Assembly (NCBI GenBank): GCA_003990745.1
Contig: RBNI01006459.1
Coordinates: 1-11,306, forward strand
DNA length: 11,306 bases
DNA from: Jimgerdemannia flammicorona
Taxonomy: Eukaryota > Mucoromycota > Endogonomycetes > Endogonales > Endogonaceae
Direction of reading: 5' to 3'
The notes below the pieces were generated by a model. That model was not told the origin of the DNA. It searched no databases and saw only the letters and a program-made list of their open reading frames with translations. Of the stretch, positions 7,276 to 11,306 are shown in pieces. Position 1 is the first letter of the stretch, and every line of letters starts with the position of its first letter. Both the position numbers and the translations under genes were made by a program.

Positions 7276-8439
7276 GATAGTTGATTCCTCTTCTTCCTGT
7301 AAGGTCTAGGGCTTCCATGAAGTTGGTGGCATCCTCTACCCATCCTTAGCAGGTTGCATGTCTGATAAGAGCTAGGATGTCTTCTCCTAAATTATAGATC
7401 TTGAGAGTCCTTCTTCCTGGATTCTTGGTCTGGCTTTTTTGGATCTGACCTCTGTTATCTCCTCTCTTCAAGGTGTGAATTGTAACATCATGACTGAGGT
7501 GAATCTTCTGATGTCTGCAGTCTTGGCAGTCTAGATGTCTTCTATGATTACAATATCCTATTGCTTAGAAATGATGTTCCTAGTTGTTGATTTCTTGTTG
7601 TCTTAGGAATCAGTATCCATCTTGGTCATAAGTTGGAGGAAGAGTAGATAAGGGGTATACTTCTGTTCAGGTAAAGAGACCTTGTCCTCTAAATCGACTC
7701 TGCAACTTGATAGTAACTTCTTGGAAGATAGTTGACTGTGCAACTATATTCAGGGGTTCTGGTCTTTGTGGTCTCTGTCTTTCTTGCTAGTCTAGTAGAT
7801 GGCACTGATAGCAGTAGTCTTAGGGAGAGTGGAAGACAATTTGATATAGACATCTTTCTAGTCTAAAGGCCCTTTCTTAGTGAGTTTCTTTCTTGAGAAT
7901 AATGGGAATTGTGCTGGGTCCTTCTTCCATATTTCAAGAGTTATTATCTTCAGGTAGTATCCAGTGAGGGTCATCCCAGGGAATGAGTTCAGGGACTTCT
8001 TCTTCTTCAGATACTTCTTGTTCAGGAACTTCTTGGTCAGTCTTGACTCTAAATTGCCTGTACTTCTATAGATTTAGCTGTAGGTGTTTCTGGAACATGT
8101 CTGCATTTCCTCTTCTTCTTTCTACACTCAGAGCAGACTGTGTCAGGTGAATTCCTTATCTCAATGATCTTGGAGGAGTGCTCAGGGCACTTGTGCAGGT
8201 GGAGCATCCTTTGATTTCTCCTGCAATGGCTCTGATAGTAATGGGGATAGTGTTCTTGGCCCATACATTATCTTCTGGTCTGTTATCTACTAGGTTAATT
8301 TGGAGATTGAGTCTGGGATCATTTCCATCTTTGGATTCTTCTTCCTCTTCTATAATAGATTCTTCACTATTGGTGTATTCTTCCTAGATAGTGACCTTCT
8401 TCTTCTTCTTTGATTGCTCATAGCTGGTCATCTTAACTC
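7276..8439 (-). pseudogene. Gypsy linker between protease and dUTPase, with a Cys/His cluster
   Basis: This stretch continues the gag-protease frame. It begins with acidic, low-complexity segments (EESIIEEEEESK; VPEQEVSEEEEVPEL near 8000) and then at 7552..about 7470 shows YCNHRRHLDCQDCRHQ followed by KIHLSHDVTIHTLK, dense in Cys and His. I do not recognise a named family; a small zinc-binding fold is possible but unproved. A readable segment (LKIYNLGEDILALI) follows. Near the Copia insertion the readable frame shifts by one base, and a Glu-rich segment leads across the insertion into the dUTPase frame. Several stops are present. With the segment left of the insertion, protease and RT are more than 2 kb apart, longer than the few hundred bases usual in Gypsy elements. 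Confidence 0.55.
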
Positions 8440-8930
8440 TATACTTTTTGCCTCAGTAGTCAAACTTGAGTACTTGTTGACCAATATCAACAACCATATT
8501 CATTTCCTTCATCCAGTTAGTGCCAAGGATCATGTTATAGGTAACAGCCTCAGTGACAATAGCTTTCAGAATAGAGAACTAAATGTGTCCAAGAGAAATG
8601 GTGATGTTTCATACTTTACCAAGGAGTTGAGTTTGGGCTCCATCTGCTACTATGATGCTGAGATTGGATGGTCTATCAATTGGCCATTGGAGGATATCCA
8701 GAAATTGTTTAGTAATGATATAGATAGCTACTCCTATGTCTATAAGAATTTTTGTCTTTTGTCCTCTAATGTCTCTATATAAATAGATGCTAATATATCT
8801 CTCTGCAGCCTGGATAGGAGTGGGAGTGGACTCTTGCTGTGGGATTGGAACTTGGCCAGTGCTAGACCTAGTGGTCCTCAATAATTTATTTTAGACTTCA
8901 GTTGGTATCAGTTACAGAAACTGCAGAAGA
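8440..8930 (-). pseudogene. Gypsy aspartic protease domain, inactivated
   Basis: In the same frame as gag, the minus strand at 8743..8732 reads IDIG inside KILIDIGVAIYIITKQFL. This matches the retroviral-type protease core LIDTGAA-x-x-I. The catalytic DTG has become DIG and the next Ala has become Val, each by one CpA to TpA change (ACA to ATA, GCA to GTA). Downstream, MILGTNW with a following VVDIG at about 8535..8480 is the usual C-terminal part of this fold. Stops lie between the two parts. By family it would cut the Gag-Pol polyprotein inside the particle; the loss of the Thr beside the catalytic Asp and the stops make it inactive. The N-terminal limit is approximate. Confidence 0.8.
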
Positions 8931-9259
8931 GGGACTTCTATCTTAGCTTTTTGAATCTTCTACCAGGCTTCATTGTAGATGTCTCTGGGCATAGTCTTCA
9001 GAGTGTACTTCTTCTTAGACTTTGGGGCAGTAGGTTCTTGTTCCTCTTGTTTCATTTCTTTATTCTCTAGTGGCAACTTATTTGTCTTAGAGACAAAGGG
9101 TGAGGGAGTCCAGAGAGGTATTTCTCCTTGCTCCTCCTCATGTTCTTTGTCTTCTTCTTGGATGATTCTTCTGCTGATATTCCTGAATGGCCTTCCTATA
9201 GGTCTCTTCCTTTTTTCTGCTGAGTAGACTGTTTTCCAGATAGTAATCTTGGTAGGGTA

Positions 9260-10804
9260 CAAGTCTAGGTCACTGTAGTCTTCACTATTGCTTGCTTCTT
9301 CAAAATCTTCAATAGGATGGGCTTCAGCCTTCTTATACTGAGTGTCATTTCTTCAGTTTGGTGGTTCTGAGTCCCTTTGGTTACTTCTTTTATTGTCACA
9401 TTCAGTAGCATAGTGTCTAAATTATCTATAGTGGAAGCATTGAACTTAGGCTCTGTCTTGGACAGGGTATCTTCTTTTCTCTTACTGGTAGCTCCTATTA
9501 TCTCTTGGTGAATAACCTTGGCTCCTCTGGGGTGGGTATCCTCTATTGTCTTGATAACTCTGATTTTTGTGTATGGTGAGTTTTTCAATCTGTCCAACCA
9601 ATTGGTCCAACTTAGAACTGAGGTCTTGAATTTCACTTCTATTCTTCTTTTCTTCTTTGGCTGGTCTTCTTTCTTCAGATCTTTCTTGTCCTTGGAGGAG
9701 TTCTTATAGAGCTTTGACCAGAATGTCTTCCTTATCATCCTTCTTATCATGGTTACTCCAGGTTATTCCTTGTCTGATATTAAAGAATTCTTGAGCTACA
9801 TCTACTTACTCTTCAGACCTTCTGATGCCTAGAGTGTGGACATGCTGAGCAATGTTCAGAGGAATCCCATTCATGAAGGTCATTGGACCTATGATGTCTT
9901 AGTTGGTGGCATTGAACTCAGTGGTATGCATTCTCTTCTAGATTCTTGTGAAGAAGGCTCTGGGTGATTCTCTAAGATTCATCTTCATCTCCATGATGGA
10001 TTCTTGAGCCTTGTAGTGGGTTTCATTTCCTGCATACTTTTTGATGAGCCAGTGGACCATGGCTACATATTCCAGCTAAAAAGATACTGCTGCTTGTATT
10101 TCTACTACAAGTTCTGAATTTGAATTATTTGCTATTCAGTGAAAAATTCCTCTAACTGGTTCTCTGAGCTGGGCTTTGTAGATGGCAATTTTCCTTTCAT
10201 CTGAGAGATTCCTCAGAGCTGTGATTTCTTCAATTCCATCAAGGAATTCCCTAGGGTCTTCCTCCAGATATTCTGCAAAGATTGGCAATGAAGTGGCCAT
10301 TTCATCATCACTTTCTTCTGATTCTAGTTCTGGTCCAGATTCTGATTCAGATTCTGACTCTGATTCACTTCCTGAACTGTTACTGGGAGTGGAAGTGATT
10401 GAGTGTCTCAAGGAGAGTATTGCAGATCTTAGTTGAAGTAAAATGAGCCTGGGTATTCTTGAAGGAGCTACTTCTAGTTCTGCAAGGGCTGGTGGTAAAG
10501 ATTCTATGGGTGAGATTGGTGAGACTGCTGTAGGATATCTGGCTGTATGATTTCGAGCTTATGTAATAAGATCTTCTAGTTCTTGGGCAAGTTCTCTAAA
10601 GTCTCTAACAGGACTACCTATGTTGTCTGGTTGGTCTGATTGGAGATTTCAGGCTATACTGACTTCTGGTTGGGATCCTTCTAATGCTGAGTAGTTGGCA
10701 AGTCTTGAAGTAATTACTTCTCTTTCTGTCCAAATACTAGTGATAACTGGATCTCCTGTGGTGGTAGAGATTGGTATTATATCAAATGTATCTAGTTTGA
10801 CTAT
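9260..10804 (-). pseudogene. Gypsy gag (capsid and zinc knuckle), inactivated
   Basis: One minus-strand frame runs from an ATA at 10804, which I take to be a former ATG (ATGGTC to ATAGTC), through all of gag and on into the protease. It has an acidic Ser-Glu repeat tract at about 10305..10380, then a capsid-like region with motifs such as FAEYLEEDPREFLDG and LRESPRAFFTRI. Next comes a charged stretch containing LSSKLDQLVGQIEKL that could form a coiled coil. At 9439..9398 is a CX2CX4HX4C zinc knuckle whose second Cys is now Tyr and which has a stop inside it. About a dozen in-frame stops interrupt the frame, each explainable by a single transition. Role by family: virus-like particle formation and RNA binding. 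The exact start and the gag/protease border are inferred. Confidence 0.78.
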
Positions 10805-10845
10805 GGGTTCTTATGAGCTGAAAAGTCATATCAATTTGAAATCTT

Positions 10846-10861
10846 CTCAGTTGAGCCCCCA
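10846..10861 (-). other. Primer-binding site of the Gypsy element
   Basis: Two bases inside the LTR end the minus strand reads TGGGGGCTCAACTGAG. The TGG complements a tRNA CCA end, and the position is right for a minus-strand DNA primer site. I cannot name the tRNA from memory; some bases may have changed by mutation. Confidence 0.6.
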
Positions 10862-10863
10862 AA

Positions 10864-11306
10864 TGTAATATGCCTGGCTCAATGGAGGCAAATTATAAGG
10901 TTGAGAGTTGATGTAGTTTGGCTTGAGCCTCTAGTTACTTTGTTAAAAGCAATAAAATATTCTTGGTATTTAGTGGTATAATAGTCAAAACTGGATATCT
11001 ATAAGCAATTTGTATATCAACTTTCTAATTGAGATAGTTCTCTAAGTATAGTGACAATTTATATATATGGCACAGATATTTCTTATATGTGATGGTCTGG
11101 CAATTTAGTAGTTCTCCTTATGTAATTTCTGCATGATGATCTCTGTATAGCATGACAATCTCCAAAAGTATGTAATTTCTGCATGATGATCTCTTGTATA
11201 GTTTGATGATCTCTGTGTAGTATAGTGATCTTCAAAAGTATGTAATTTCTGGTAAGTAACTCGATTTGGTACAGATTCTCCTAAATTGATAGCTTATTAA
11301 GAATTG
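10864..11306 (-). repeat. 5' LTR of the Gypsy element, truncated by the window end
   Basis: On the minus strand the LTR ends ...ATATTACA, seen on the plus strand as TGTAATAT from 10864. This gives the expected CA end, followed after two bases by a TGG-starting primer site. The outer end lies beyond 11306, so at least 443 bp belong to it. It is AT-rich, has no coding potential, includes a TATATATA run near 11059 and carries short tandem repeats at 11119..11250. The boundary is inferred from the CA end and primer site; the partner LTR is not in the window to confirm it. Confidence 0.72.
11119..11250. repeat. Tandem direct repeats inside the Gypsy LTR
   Basis: A 26-bp word beginning TATGTAATTTCTGCATGATG occurs at 11119..11144 and again, identical, at 11169..11194. 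Its first 12 bases recur at 11239..11250. The spacings are 50 and 70 bp, and the longer unit holds an extra TGATGATCTCT block. Each later copy is preceded by a CAAAAG word. Such repeats in LTRs often lie in the U3 regulatory part; that role is inference. Confidence 0.85.

Larger units (their letters stand above)
1..11306 (-). mobile_element. Degenerate Ty3/Gypsy LTR retrotransposon, partial, split by a nested Copia insertion
   Basis: The minus strand carries, from right to left, an LTR with a following primer site, gag, aspartic protease, a linker, a dUTPase-like domain, RT and an RNase H remnant. Protease before RT, with integrase expected after RNase H, is the Ty3/Gypsy order; the RT motifs (YMDD, FGLCNAPPTFQ) agree. 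The element occupies 7271..11306 and 1..2259; 2260..7270 is a later Copia insertion. The 3' end (integrase, 3' LTR) is outside the window, so total length is unknown. Gag through protease share one frame despite about a dozen stops; later domains are in other frames, so small indels have accumulated as well as transitions. It is a dead copy. Confidence 0.9.

Noticed and set aside
8049..8264. Minus-strand open stretch with CPEH and CSECRKKKRKC, looking like a zinc finger
   Set aside because: It is two bases off the gag-protease frame, while the in-register frame on both sides (AKNTIPITIR before, EVPEQEVSEEEE after) is more plausible and needs no indels. Probably a shadow, though a consensus should be checked.
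8414..8782. 122-codon plus-strand ORF
   Set aside because: It is antisense to the Gypsy protease; the minus strand explains the sequence.
9265..9750. 161-codon open stretch on the minus strand
   Set aside because: It is one base off the gag frame, which itself reads a coiled-coil-like region and the zinc knuckle across the same bases.
10305..10380. GA(A/G)TC-type repeat as a microsatellite
   Set aside because: It encodes an in-frame Ser-Glu tract in the gag reading frame, so it is better described as an acidic protein repeat.

Overview
The window is transposon-derived chromosomal DNA, most likely from a filamentous ascomycete (Pezizomycotina). This rests on two LTR retrotransposons, one nested in the other, both carrying dense C-to-T / G-to-A transitions, mostly at CpA and CpG, like repeat-induced point mutation (RIP). 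I see no host gene, tRNA, rRNA or CRISPR array.

Layout. An older Ty3/Gypsy element lies on the minus strand and fills both flanks. Reading right to left it has: a 5' LTR cut by the window end (10864..11306), a primer-binding site, gag with a damaged zinc knuckle, an aspartic protease, a long linker with a Cys/His cluster, a dUTPase-like domain, a beta-rich linker, reverse transcriptase (RT) with an intact YMDD box, and an eroded RNase H region. Integrase and the 3' LTR would lie left of position 1. Gag through protease stays in one frame. The dUTPase and RT are in other frames, and every domain is riddled with stops.

A younger, complete Ty1/Copia element (2260..7270, plus strand, 5011 bp) is inserted in the Gypsy coding region just upstream of the dUTPase. 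It has two 157-bp LTRs, a 5-bp target duplication (TTAGA), a primer site matching the anticodon arm of initiator tRNA-Met, and one gag-protease-integrase-RT-RNase H frame. That frame has ten nonsense codons and no frameshift. Its probable start codon, zinc-knuckle cysteines, integrase zinc-finger histidine and RT catalytic box are hit by the same kind of transition. Neither element can be autonomous.

The most unusual feature is the dUTPase-like domain, with all five family motifs in order and in one frame, between protease and RT of a Gypsy element. Function assignments come from motifs read by eye; no database search was run.
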